The notes: a model not told the origin generated them from the letters alone. A DNA stretch of 14,310 nucleotides from Pseudoselenomonas ruminantium (GCA_002373045.1 DFHU01000033.1:1-14310); one strand, 5' to 3'; positions 7,618 through 14,177 are shown, counted from the first letter of the stretch. A program made the numbers and translations.

Positions 7618-9039
7618 ATGCTGATATGGTTGCGTACACATTGGAAAAAACTATTATCCGGTTTGTTTTTAGCAATTATCATTATAGCTTTTCTGGTGCT
7701 GGAATTTTTCAGCCGGGGAGCGGCAGCTATCTTTAATCAGGCAATGATGGAGCAGGATATGCTAAAAGGCGAAATTACTGCCGAAAAAATCATTGCGCAT
7801 ATCAATGGGCATGTGGAATTCAGTCAGTTACAATGGCATGACCCCAATGGAAGACTTATTCTTTATGTCCCGGAAGGTTCCTTTGATGTTCGCCCCTGGG
7901 ATATCATTACCGGCCATATTAAATCGACGACTATGCAGGAATTGGTCATCCGCGATGCAGCGGTAGCCATCCATTTGGGTGATGATATGAGTGTGGATTT
8001 TGTGCGGACATCTCCGGATATGCATAAAGTTAAGGAAAAGGATGAAGATTGGCAGGAAAAAGTCAGTCTGGTGGGCAAATCAGCGGAAGAACGGAAGCGA
8101 ATCGGTGAACGACGCCGCAAACGGCAGGCCGAACGAATGGCAAAACAGTGGAGTAATTTTGACCGTGAGGAGAAAAAAATCCGCATGAAGCTGAAGTTCG
8201 AGAATTGCCGCTTGGAAGTTTTTCACAAGGATCGTCACTATTTACTGTCAAAAGCAAATCTGTTGGCAGATATCAACACGGATGATGATATGATATTGGA
8301 TGTTTCTACTGGTCATTTTGGTGGAACGATGATTGGCAATGGCGTCAAACTCAAGGGCAAGGTTGATTTTAATGCCGCGGAAGTACCTATGGCAGATTTG
8401 CATATCAGTTTTTTGGATGTCGATTTGTCTTCCATGGGTATGGGAATCAATCTCCATGATAAGCTGATTTTTGAAACGCATTTGACCGGTCCGCTTAGTG
8501 ATATCCATGGGGAAGGTACTCTATATATGGAGGAACTGCATATTCCCGCGTTGGATTTTAAAGGTGTCAGTGGCAAAATACACTATGATGGAGAGAAATT
8601 GATTTTCAATGATGTATTGGCCAGTGTCTATGATGGACAGCTTGCTGCGAATGGCGAATATGATCTGGATACCCGCTATTATTTTATCGATGGCAAGGGG
8701 ACGGATTTGGATACGACGAAAGCTTTGCCAAACAGCAATCTGTCCTGTAAGGTGGATTTGGATATACACCTGGAATCCAAGGGGAGCGGCCGGGAAACAA
8801 CCTCGTATGGCAGCCTTTGTTCTGGAGAAGGACACTATCAGATTTGGCCGTTTAAGCGTATTTCCGGTAATTTTGAACAGGGCTACCGGGATTTGCACTT
8901 TACAGATGTCGCTATTGAGTTTGCCGGCTTTACCGTGTATACGGATGGTTTGCGCATAAAGAATGGAAAATTGTCGCTGCAGCCCATAAGATTTCATGAT
9001 ACTGCCGGCAATGTGATTGCCGTATATGAGCATCAGTAA
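7618..9039 (+). CDS. AsmA-like single-pass envelope protein
   Basis: The 473-residue product has a basic N-terminus and one transmembrane helix at about 12-31, followed by long beta-rich sequence. Residues near 53-120 (ITAEKI, then LQWHDPNGRLIL, VPEGSFDVRPWDII, and ELVIRDAAVAIHL) resemble the N-terminal part of AsmA/TamB-type proteins. The later stretch with LDFKGVSGKIHYDGEKLIF and ASVYDGQLAANGEYDL has the repeating strand pattern of the same superfamily. Such proteins span the periplasm of diderm bacteria and are linked to phospholipid transport and outer-membrane homeostasis. A highly charged, probably helical stretch at 137-193 interrupts the beta pattern. The ATG at 7618 has a strong GGGAGGGG site; a TTG extension to 7588 lacks one. 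It lies 39 bases after the SGNH gene and shares its AT-rich composition. Confidence 0.72.
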   Translation: MLIWLRTHWKKLLSGLFLAIIIIAFLVLEFFSRGAAAIFNQAMMEQDMLKGEITAEKIIAHINGHVEFSQLQWHDPNGRLILYVPEGSFDVRPWDIITGHIKSTTMQELVIRDAAVAIHLGDDMSVDFVRTSPDMHKVKEKDEDWQEKVSLVGKSAEERKRIGERRRKRQAERMAKQWSNFDREEKKIRMKLKFENCRLEVFHKDRHYLLSKANLLADINTDDDMILDVSTGHFGGTMIGNGVKLKGKVDFNAAEVPMADLHISFLDVDLSSMGMGINLHDKLIFETHLTGPLSDIHGEGTLYMEELHIPALDFKGVSGKIHYDGEKLIFNDVLASVYDGQLAANGEYDLDTRYYFIDGKGTDLDTTKALPNSNLSCKVDLDIHLESKGSGRETTSYGSLCSGEGHYQIWPFKRISGNFEQGYRDLHFTDVAIEFAGFTVYTDGLRIKNGKLSLQPIRFHDTAGNVIAVYEHQ

Positions 9040-9136
9040 AGCGGATTATTCATCTCGATCAAAATACGCGCTTGCTTTTTTATCGTAAATGATGGAAAAT
9101 AGATATACATTGCAAGCGGGAGGTAAGGTTTTATCC

Positions 9137-9550
9137 ATGAAAGTGAATTTACAGGAATTGGCCAAGGTACTGTCCCAGTCGGACATGCATCAGGGCTATA
9201 TCGATATTGCCAGTGGCAAGGTCATCATCATGCGGGATGATTTGGGTGAGGAAGAAACCCTGAATCATGTCTTTGAGATAGAGGACGATTGGGAGCATTA
9301 TATTCCGTTACCCAATATGGTAGACAGTGAAGGGCATAACCTGATGGAAAGTTTTGCTGCTGCGCAGCGGGACGAGGTTAAGACGCGTCTGCAGGAAATT
9401 CTGCGTTTGCCTGGTGCGCAGCTGAAATTCCGTCAGCAGATTAAGCACTTATTGTTAAAAACTGCCTGGGAAAAGTTTCAGCAGGAATATTTCCTGAAGG
9501 TTGCTCGGGATTACTGTGATGAAAACGATTTGGAGTATGAAGAACAATGA
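9137..9550 (+). CDS. UPF0158 family protein
   Basis: The product is 137 residues and begins MKVNLQELAKVLSQS, which matches the start of UPF0158 proteins, a small cytoplasmic family of unknown function. A GYIDIASGKVIIM strand pair is followed by an acidic stretch with EEETLNHVFEIEDDWEHYIPLP, and the C-terminal half is helical with FRQQIKHLLLKTAWEKFQQEYF. No catalytic motif is evident. I chose the ATG at 9137 because family members start at this MKVNL motif and a GGGAGGTAAGG purine run lies at 9118-9127. The frame is open up to ATGATG at 9089-9094, where I see no ribosome binding site, so a 153-residue form is possible. The stop overlaps the next gene's start (ATGA), so the two are probably translated together. 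Confidence 0.72.
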   Translation: MKVNLQELAKVLSQSDMHQGYIDIASGKVIIMRDDLGEEETLNHVFEIEDDWEHYIPLPNMVDSEGHNLMESFAAAQRDEVKTRLQEILRLPGAQLKFRQQIKHLLLKTAWEKFQQEYFLKVARDYCDENDLEYEEQ

Positions 9551-10029
9551 CGGTAATGGTACAGTGTTACGCGATTTTTTGGCTGCTTACCTCGATTGCT
9601 TCCTTGAAGATGGTCATGGAACGGCTGGGTGCCGATGAAGATGACGAGCGGCAAAAAGAGCAACGGGATGAACTCGATGCCATGGGGAAGATGTTTTCCG
9701 GCGAGTTCATCAGCCGGATGTTTATCCTGATTGGGGCACTTTTGCTCATCTTTGACTGTGTGGGGATGTTTTTGGCTTACCAGTATGTGGACTTTCGTCC
9801 TTGGCAGCTTATTGTATTCTATCTTTCCATTGCAGCATTGACTGGTGATTTGGCACATAATATTTACCGTTATCGGGGACTGCGGGCGGAAGGTGCCGAT
9901 GTTTCGGCAATTTTGACGGAGAGCATCGACGATATCAAATCCGGTTGGAATCTGTTGACGCTGGCAGCTATTGGCGGTAAATTGATTTTGGGCGTCCTTT
10001 TGGTACTTTGGACGGTCTTCCCGTCTTAA
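9547..10029 (+). CDS. Four-helix membrane protein of unknown function
   Basis: I do not recognise this 160-residue protein. Hydrophobic segments at about 3-23, 57-79, 86-106 and 137-157 suggest four transmembrane helices. Between the first two is a charged, acidic loop (GADEDDERQKEQRDELD, from residue 28) and between the third and fourth a polar loop ending ESIDDIKSGWN. There are no Cys or His clusters or repeated motifs that suggest transport or catalysis. The ATG at 9547 overlaps the UPF0158 stop (ATGA), so expression is probably coupled. An in-frame ATG at 9556 is an alternative start. It is the last gene before the ireB promoter and no convincing terminator follows it. Confidence 0.75.
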   Translation: MTVMVQCYAIFWLLTSIASLKMVMERLGADEDDERQKEQRDELDAMGKMFSGEFISRMFILIGALLLIFDCVGMFLAYQYVDFRPWQLIVFYLSIAALTGDLAHNIYRYRGLRAEGADVSAILTESIDDIKSGWNLLTLAAIGGKLILGVLLVLWTVFPS

Positions 10030-10054
10030 ATTAGTAGGAATTATCGCTGAAATG

Positions 10055-10063
10055 TGGTATGAT
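10055..10063 (+). promoter_or_regulatory. Extended -10 promoter element for ireB
   Basis: TG at 10055-10056, one base, then TATGAT at 10058-10063 makes an extended -10 box matching the consensus at 5 of 6 positions. The -35 region is poor (TAGGAA at 10035-10040, 17-base spacer), as is common with extended -10 promoters. The 10-base block AATGTGGTAT (10051-10060) is identical to that at the thr promoter. The start would fall near 10070, with the AGGGGGGA ribosome binding site at 10083-10090. Confidence 0.6.
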
Positions 10064-10071
10064 ATATCATA
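10058..10071. repeat. Perfect 14-bp palindrome over the ireB -10 box and start site
   Basis: TATGATATATCATA reads the same on both strands. It begins with the -10 hexamer and extends over the expected transcription start. It could be an operator for an unknown repressor; its AT-richness means chance cannot be excluded. Confidence 0.45.
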
Positions 10072-10095
10072 GTAAACAGTTCAGGGGGGATTCTC

Positions 10096-10350
10096 ATGGT
10101 TAGTGAAGAAACTATGATGTTTAAGATGGGCGGCGAGGAAAACAAAGCCGAGACGATAATCCGTCAGGCCAGTGCCGCTATGGAAGAAAAGGGCTATAAT
10201 CCCGTCAATCAGCTGGTAGGCTACCTGCTGTCCGGGGACCCGGCCTATGTGACCAGCTACAAGGAAGCGCGGAGTCTTATCCGCAAGCTGGAACGAGATG
10301 AATTATTAGAGGAACTGGTGCGTTCCTATTTGGAGAAACTTAAAGCATGA
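10096..10350 (+). CDS. ireB: IreB-family regulatory phosphoprotein (DUF965/UPF0297)
   Basis: The 84-residue product closely follows the IreB/YrzL family. It has an N-terminal EETMMFKMG segment, then EKGYNPVNQLVGYLLSGD, PAYVTSYKEARSLIRKLERD and a C-terminal ELVRSYLEKL. In Enterococcus faecalis IreB is a small dimer phosphorylated on N-terminal threonines by the PASTA kinase IreK and affects cephalosporin resistance. Here Thr6 is the only threonine in the corresponding segment and is a candidate site. The ATG at 10096 has a strong AGGGGGGA site. The stop overlaps ruvX (ATGA), the usual ireB-ruvX pairing. In many Firmicutes alaS lies upstream; here a membrane-protein gene does. Confidence 0.94.
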   Translation: MVSEETMMFKMGGEENKAETIIRQASAAMEEKGYNPVNQLVGYLLSGDPAYVTSYKEARSLIRKLERDELLEELVRSYLEKLKA

Positions 10351-10763
10351 AAAGATATATGTCGTTAGACATTGGTGACCGCACGGTCGGCATTGCCGTA
10401 AGTGATTTGCTCGGACTCACGGCTCAGGGCGTGGAAACCATCCGCCGTGGTGAGCTTGACGCTGACCTCAACCGGCTGGACGAACTGATTGCGCAGTATG
10501 AAGTGGACGAGCTGGTATCCGGCTATCCGAAAAATATGAATGGCACGGAAGGGGAACGCTGCCAGATTGTCAAAGACTTTATGGCAGAGGTGTCCAAGCG
10601 TCACCCGGATTTGCCTGTGCACTTCTGGGATGAACGCCTTTCTACTGTGGCGGCCACCCGTTCACTGATTGAGGCGGATGTATCCCGCAAGAAGCGGCGC
10701 AAGGTCATCGACAAGATGGCGGCGGTATTTATCTTGCAGGGCTGGCTTGACAGCCTTCATTAA
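10347..10763 (+). CDS. ruvX: Putative Holliday-junction resolvase / pre-16S rRNA nuclease RuvX (YqgF)
   Basis: This is an RNase H-fold nuclease of the YqgF/RuvX family, linked in different bacteria to pre-16S rRNA 5' processing and to Holliday-junction cleavage. The 138-residue product has the acidic motifs expected: Asp8 in SLDIGDRTVGIAVSD, DERLST at 95-100 and Asp122 in VIDKMAAVFILQGWLD. The GYPKNMNGTEGE loop is also present. Length is normal. It overlaps ireB by four bases and depends on that gene's promoter. The last codons contain a perfect TTGACA (10747-10752), the -35 box of a probable promoter for the next gene. Confidence 0.94.
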   Translation: MKRYMSLDIGDRTVGIAVSDLLGLTAQGVETIRRGELDADLNRLDELIAQYEVDELVSGYPKNMNGTEGERCQIVKDFMAEVSKRHPDLPVHFWDERLSTVAATRSLIEADVSRKKRRKVIDKMAAVFILQGWLDSLH

Positions 10764-10776
10764 GATAGGATAGAAT
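10747..10776 (+). promoter_or_regulatory. Sigma-A-type promoter for the DUF1292 gene
   Basis: TTGACA at 10747-10752 (6 of 6), an 18-base spacer and TAGAAT at 10771-10776 (5 of 6) form a near-consensus promoter at the ruvX stop. Transcription would begin near 10783, about 26 bases before the ATG at 10809. A coding-sequence coincidence is possible because the -35 box encodes part of the RuvX tail. Confidence 0.65.
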
Positions 10777-10795
10777 AAATTATTGAATAATTTAT
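10775..10795. repeat. Perfect 10-bp inverted repeat at the DUF1292 transcription start
   Basis: ATAAATTATT at 10775-10784 is exactly inverted as AATAATTTAT at 10786-10795 around a single central G. It lies between the -10 box and the ribosome binding site (GAGGTG, 10797-10802) and straddles the expected start of transcription. With a one-base centre and all A-T pairs it is more likely a DNA operator than an RNA hairpin. Confidence 0.55.
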
Positions 10796-10808
10796 CGAGG
10801 TGAATCAA

Positions 10809-11138
10809 ATGGCTAAAAAAGAAGATATGCAGGAAGAAGATGGCGTTGTTGTTGTCATGACCGATGAGGATGGCAACGAATACTATTACGAGGAAGAAAT
10901 GATTATCCCCGTAGGCGACGAGAAATATGCGCTGCTGATTGGCATTCATAACGACGAAGATGGTCATGACCATTGCGGTTGCGGCTGTGGCTGCGAAGAT
11001 GAGGACGAAGATGTCATCATCGCCAAAATCGTAAAGGGTGCTGACGGCGAAGACGAGTACGTTGAGCCCACCGATGAGGAATTCGAGGCGGTACAGAAAG
11101 CCTACGACGCTCTGGTTGAAGAATCGGAACAGGAGTAA
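10809..11138 (+). CDS. DUF1292 protein with an unusual His/Cys cluster
   Basis: The 109-residue, very acidic product fits DUF1292 (B. subtilis YrzB family) by its DEDGNEYYYEEEMIIPV segment, the KYALLIGI strand, the VEPTDEEFEAVQKAYDALVEE tail and its place after ruvX. Between strands at residues 53-62 it carries HDHCGCGCGC followed by EDEDED, putting two His and four alternating Cys (56, 58, 60, 62) in ten residues. This looks like a metal-binding loop; B. subtilis YrzB has no such cluster as far as I recall. The family function is unknown. The ATG at 10809 has GAGGTG at 10797-10802; a GTG at 10800 overlaps that site. A strong terminator begins 14 bases after the stop. Confidence 0.88.
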   Translation: MAKKEDMQEEDGVVVVMTDEDGNEYYYEEEMIIPVGDEKYALLIGIHNDEDGHDHCGCGCGCEDEDEDVIIAKIVKGADGEDEYVEPTDEEFEAVQKAYDALVEESEQE

Positions 11139-11151
11139 AATAGGTAATAAG

Positions 11152-11180
11152 CTGCCATTCTTTGCAGAATGGCAGTTTTT
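11152..11180 (+). terminator. Rho-independent terminator after the DUF1292 gene
   Basis: CTGCCATTCT at 11152-11161 pairs perfectly with AGAATGGCAG at 11166-11175 around a TTGC loop, followed directly by five T (11176-11180). A 10-bp stem with this tail is a textbook intrinsic terminator. It sits only 35 bases before the mltG start codon. Confidence 0.93.
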
Positions 11181-11215
11181 CGTTTTGCCGAAAAAACAGG
11201 ACAGGAGATGTTGGT

Positions 11216-12349
11216 GTGGGGGATTTGCTATCCAAAATTGGGGAGTTTAAGGATAAGCTGGGAAAATGGCTGAATGGTGAAGATGTGGAGCTCGGAAATA
11301 TCCACGATGGGATGAAGAAGGGAACGGATTTTTTCCATTCGCTGACCTGGAAACATTGGACGGCTATAGGCGTTTCCTTTGTGGTGGTCATTGCGCTGGC
11401 GGTGGTACTCGCGTTTAATACGGCCGATGAAGCAGCACCGAAGAACCTTGACCCCAATCAGACTATCTTCCTTTCGGTCAAAAATGGCATGAGCGCCAGT
11501 GACATCGGTGACGAACTCGTCAAGCATGGGATTATCACCAATAAAAAGGCTTTTTGGCTGCAGGTGAAGAAAAGCGATGCGGCGGATAAGTTCAAGTCCG
11601 GCACCTATGCGTTCAAGCCCAATACGCCGCCGGAAGAAATCATCAATAAGTTGGTGAACGGGGAAACTACTCAGGTTAAGTTCACCATTCCCGAAGGTTT
11701 TGGTATCAAGGAAATCGCCAAACGCCTCAGTGATGAAGGGCTAGTGGACGAGGATGAGTTTTTGCGCAAGGCCAAGGATTTTGCCCCGTATAGCTATATC
11801 AAGCGGGACAAGGATATCCGTTATGCCTGCGAAGGTTTTTTATTCCCCGATACTTATGTGCTCCATGATGACCCGACAGTGGATGGCATTTTGAAGATGA
11901 TGGCTGAGGATATGGATAATCGGCTGACGCCCAAAATGCGGAAGCGGGCGGCGGAGATGGATCTTTCCATCCATGAGCTGATTACATTGGCATCTTTGGT
12001 GGAGAAAGAAGCCATGTATGAAGAAGACCGACCGATTATTGCGCAGGTGTTCTTCAAGCGGCTGAAAATCGGCATGCCCTTGCAGACGGATACCACGATT
12101 CAGTATCTCTTGGATGCGCCCAAGGAAGATGTGAGCATCAAGGATACGAAGATTGAGTCTCCCTATAATACGTATCAGATTAAGGGCCTGCCCCCAGGAC
12201 CGATTGCCAGCCCGGGTATGGCAGCTATCGAAGCGGTGCTCTATCCGGCCGATACGGATTATCTGTACTTCGTGGCTGACCGCAAGGGCCATAATCACTA
12301 CTCAAAATCCTACGCTGAACATCAGCAGATTGTAGAACAGGTGCGATAA
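11216..12349 (+). CDS. mltG: Endolytic peptidoglycan transglycosylase MltG (YceG-like)
   Basis: MltG cuts nascent glycan strands at the outer face of the cytoplasmic membrane. The 377-residue product has a cytoplasmic N-terminal segment of about 47 residues, one transmembrane helix at 48-67, a LysM-like region (KNGMSASDIGDELVKHGII) and the YceG catalytic domain. This holds ITLASLVEKEAMYEEDRP with the likely catalytic Glu263, then RLKIGMPLQTDTTIQYLL and YNTYQIKGLPPGPIASPG. The GTG at 11216 is chosen because AGGAGA lies at 11203-11208; the frame is open back to a TTG at 11162, but that lies in the terminator loop. With a strong terminator 35 bases upstream and no visible promoter in between, expression may depend on read-through. 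trmR follows after two bases. Confidence 0.94.
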   Translation: MGDLLSKIGEFKDKLGKWLNGEDVELGNIHDGMKKGTDFFHSLTWKHWTAIGVSFVVVIALAVVLAFNTADEAAPKNLDPNQTIFLSVKNGMSASDIGDELVKHGIITNKKAFWLQVKKSDAADKFKSGTYAFKPNTPPEEIINKLVNGETTQVKFTIPEGFGIKEIAKRLSDEGLVDEDEFLRKAKDFAPYSYIKRDKDIRYACEGFLFPDTYVLHDDPTVDGILKMMAEDMDNRLTPKMRKRAAEMDLSIHELITLASLVEKEAMYEEDRPIIAQVFFKRLKIGMPLQTDTTIQYLLDAPKEDVSIKDTKIESPYNTYQIKGLPPGPIASPGMAAIEAVLYPADTDYLYFVADRKGHNHYSKSYAEHQQIVEQVR

Positions 12350-12351
12350 AT

Positions 12352-12951
12352 TTGGAAGAATTATTACGGGAGATGGAGAGCTATGCGGCTCTCCATCATG
12401 TTCCCATCATCAACGAACGCGGGCGGCAGGCCTTTCTGCAGGTTGTGCAGGAGGCAAAGCCCCACTGTGTACTCGAAATCGGCACAGCCATCGGCTATTC
12501 GAGCCTGCTCATGGCGCAAAATGGTGCCGCAGATATTGACATCACGACATTAGAGCTCAGTGACGAACGGATAAAGACGGCACAGGGCTATATTGACCGG
12601 TCAGCATATGCTGACCGGATTCATATTATGGGCGGTGATGCGGCAGAAAATCTATTAAAGCTGCAATTGACCGGTCAAAAATTTGACTTTGTCTTTATTG
12701 ACGCGGCGAAAGGTCAGTATGTGGACTATTTCCACAAGATACAGCCAATGCTGGCCGATAAGGCCGTGATTCTGGCGGATAACGTGCTGTTTCGCGGCTA
12801 TGTCAAGGGCGATGTGCCTACGCCCCGGCGCTTTAAGACGATTGTCAAACGCCTGCGGGAGTATATCGAGATGGTCAGCCAGCCGCCCTATGTAACGGAA
12901 ATACTGGAAAACGGCGATGGACTCGCCGTCACAAGGAGATTGGATACATGA
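12352..12951 (+). CDS. trmR: tRNA 5-hydroxyuridine methyltransferase TrmR (O-methyltransferase family 3)
   Basis: In B. subtilis, TrmR (YrrM) methylates 5-hydroxyuridine at tRNA position 34 to 5-methoxyuridine using S-adenosylmethionine. The 199-residue product is a class I, COMT-like methyltransferase. Its SAM-binding motif VLEIGTAIGYSS lies at 40-51, an acidic strand-2 end is at Glu68, FIDAAKGQY at 115-123 and ILADNVLFRG from 140. Asp117, Asp143 and Asn144 fit the metal ligands of the family. The assignment to TrmR rather than another O-methyltransferase rests on its place between mltG and the U32 gene, as in B. subtilis. The start is probably the TTG at 12352, with AGGTG at 12339-12343 inside the end of mltG; an ATG at 12373 has its purine run too close. 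The stop overlaps trhP (ATGA). Confidence 0.85.
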   Translation: MEELLREMESYAALHHVPIINERGRQAFLQVVQEAKPHCVLEIGTAIGYSSLLMAQNGAADIDITTLELSDERIKTAQGYIDRSAYADRIHIMGGDAAENLLKLQLTGQKFDFVFIDAAKGQYVDYFHKIQPMLADKAVILADNVLFRGYVKGDVPTPRRFKTIVKRLREYIEMVSQPPYVTEILENGDGLAVTRRLDT

Positions 12952-14177
12952 TAAAGAAACCTGAACTTCTGGCGCCTGCTGGGAATTTGGAAAAGATGAA
13001 AATGGCGGTTCTCTATGGCGCCGATGCGGTCTATTTAGGCGGCAAGGCTTTTGGCCTGCGTGCCTTTGGCGGCAACTTCACCTATGAGGAACTGAAAGAA
13101 GCTGTGGATTTTGCCCATGCGCGCGGGAAAAAGGTCTATGTGACGGTCAATATCTTCCCACATAACAGCGATATGGAAAAACTGCCGGATTATCTGCGCT
13201 ATTTGCAGGAAATCAACGTGGATGCGTTATTAGTTGCAGACTTAGGCGTATTTATGCTCTGCCGCAAGCTGATTCCCACTATGGAACTCCACATCAGTAC
13301 GCAGGCGAATAATACCAACTGGGCGACGGTTAATGCCTGGAAAGAGTTGGGGGCTAAACGCGTCGTGCTGGCCCGTGAAATGAGCCTCAATGAAATCCGC
13401 GAAATCCGCGAGAAATGTGATGTGGATTTGGAAATGTTTATGCATGGGGCCATGTGTATTTCATACTCGGGTCGCTGCTTGCTGTCCAATTATTTTACAG
13501 GCCGCGATTCCAACCGTGGCAGCTGTGCGCAGTCCTGCCGCTGGAAGTATGCATTAGTCGAGGAAACACGTCCGGGTAAATACTTCCCCATTGAGGAAGA
13601 CGACCGGGGCACGTATATCATGAACTCCAAGGATATGTGCCTGATGCCGCATATCAAGGATGTTATTGAGAGTGGCGTGGACAGCCTCAAAATCGAAGGC
13701 CGCATGAAAAGCGTCCATTATGCCGCAAGTGTTACGAAGGCTTATCGGCTGGCTATTGACAGTTACTTTGCCGACCCGGAGAAGTTTACGGTCAAGCAGG
13801 AATGGATAGACGAACTGGAAAAGGTTTCTCACCGGGCGTATACTACGGGGTTCTATTATCACCAGCCGGATGCCGAAGACCAGATTTACGGCAAGACGTC
13901 CTATGACCAGACCTCTGATTTTGTGGGACTCGTGCGCTCTTATGACCCGGCTACCGGTTATGCTGTCGTTGAACAGCGCAACAATATGAAGGTGGGACAG
14001 GAGATTGAAGTCTTCCAGCCCACAGGGCCGCTTTACCGGCAGAAGATTACTTCGATGATTGACAATGAGACCAATGAGGAAATCTCCGTGGCACCGCATC
14101 CGCAGCAGATTATACGGATGAAGATGGAACAACCGGTGGAGGAATATACAATCTTGCGGCGGGATATTGCTAAATAG
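12948..14177 (+). CDS. trhP: U32-family tRNA hydroxylation protein TrhP (YrrO/YegQ-like)
   Basis: Members of this U32 subfamily (E. coli TrhP/YegQ, B. subtilis YrrN-YrrO) use prephenate to hydroxylate uridine 34 of tRNA, the step before TrmR. The 409-residue product begins with the U32 barrel signature PELLAPAGNLEKMKMAVLYG, continues with ADAVYLGGKAFGLRAF and STQANNTN, and has the family signature around 168-198. That signature holds Cys170, Cys177, Cys193 and Cys197, expected to bind an iron-sulphur cluster. LKIEGRMKS follows and a C-terminal beta domain begins near 320. The length matches YrrO rather than the shorter YrrN. A strong AAGGAG site at 12933-12938 and the ATGA overlap with trmR indicate tight co-expression. 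The family was long labelled collagenase/peptidase; I do not favour that reading. Confidence 0.88.
   Translation: MIKKPELLAPAGNLEKMKMAVLYGADAVYLGGKAFGLRAFGGNFTYEELKEAVDFAHARGKKVYVTVNIFPHNSDMEKLPDYLRYLQEINVDALLVADLGVFMLCRKLIPTMELHISTQANNTNWATVNAWKELGAKRVVLAREMSLNEIREIREKCDVDLEMFMHGAMCISYSGRCLLSNYFTGRDSNRGSCAQSCRWKYALVEETRPGKYFPIEEDDRGTYIMNSKDMCLMPHIKDVIESGVDSLKIEGRMKSVHYAASVTKAYRLAIDSYFADPEKFTVKQEWIDELEKVSHRAYTTGFYYHQPDAEDQIYGKTSYDQTSDFVGLVRSYDPATGYAVVEQRNNMKVGQEIEVFQPTGPLYRQKITSMIDNETNEEISVAPHPQQIIRMKMEQPVEEYTILRRDIAK

Noticed and set aside
8521..9033. Minus-strand open frame (170 codons) opposite the AsmA-like gene
   Set aside because: The + strand frame has a strong ribosome binding site, a transmembrane helix and AsmA-like pattern; the opposite frame has none of these.
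9038..9081. Possible terminator (AAGCG/CGCTT then a T run) after the AsmA-like gene
   Set aside because: The stem is only five base pairs around a 25-base loop, and a base interrupts the stem-to-T-run junction; too weak to call.
9072..9100. Possible promoter TTGCTT, 17 bases, GAAAAT before the UPF0158 gene
   Set aside because: Both boxes are 4 of 6 matches or less in an AT-rich stretch, so chance is likely; it would fit the start at 9137 but is not convincing.
10011..10025. GACGG-TCTTC-CCGTC hairpin at the end of the four-helix membrane protein gene
   Set aside because: It is a 5-bp stem inside the last codons with only two T after it, so it is not a credible terminator.
11162..11215. N-terminal extension of mltG from a TTG at 11162
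   Set aside because: The TTG is in the loop of the terminator and lacks a ribosome binding site, and the extra 18 residues do not resemble MltG N-termini. The GTG at 11216 has AGGAGA at good spacing.
13554..14132. Minus-strand open frame (192 codons) opposite trhP
   Set aside because: trhP is securely identified on the + strand; the antisense product matches no family I recognise and has no ribosome binding site.
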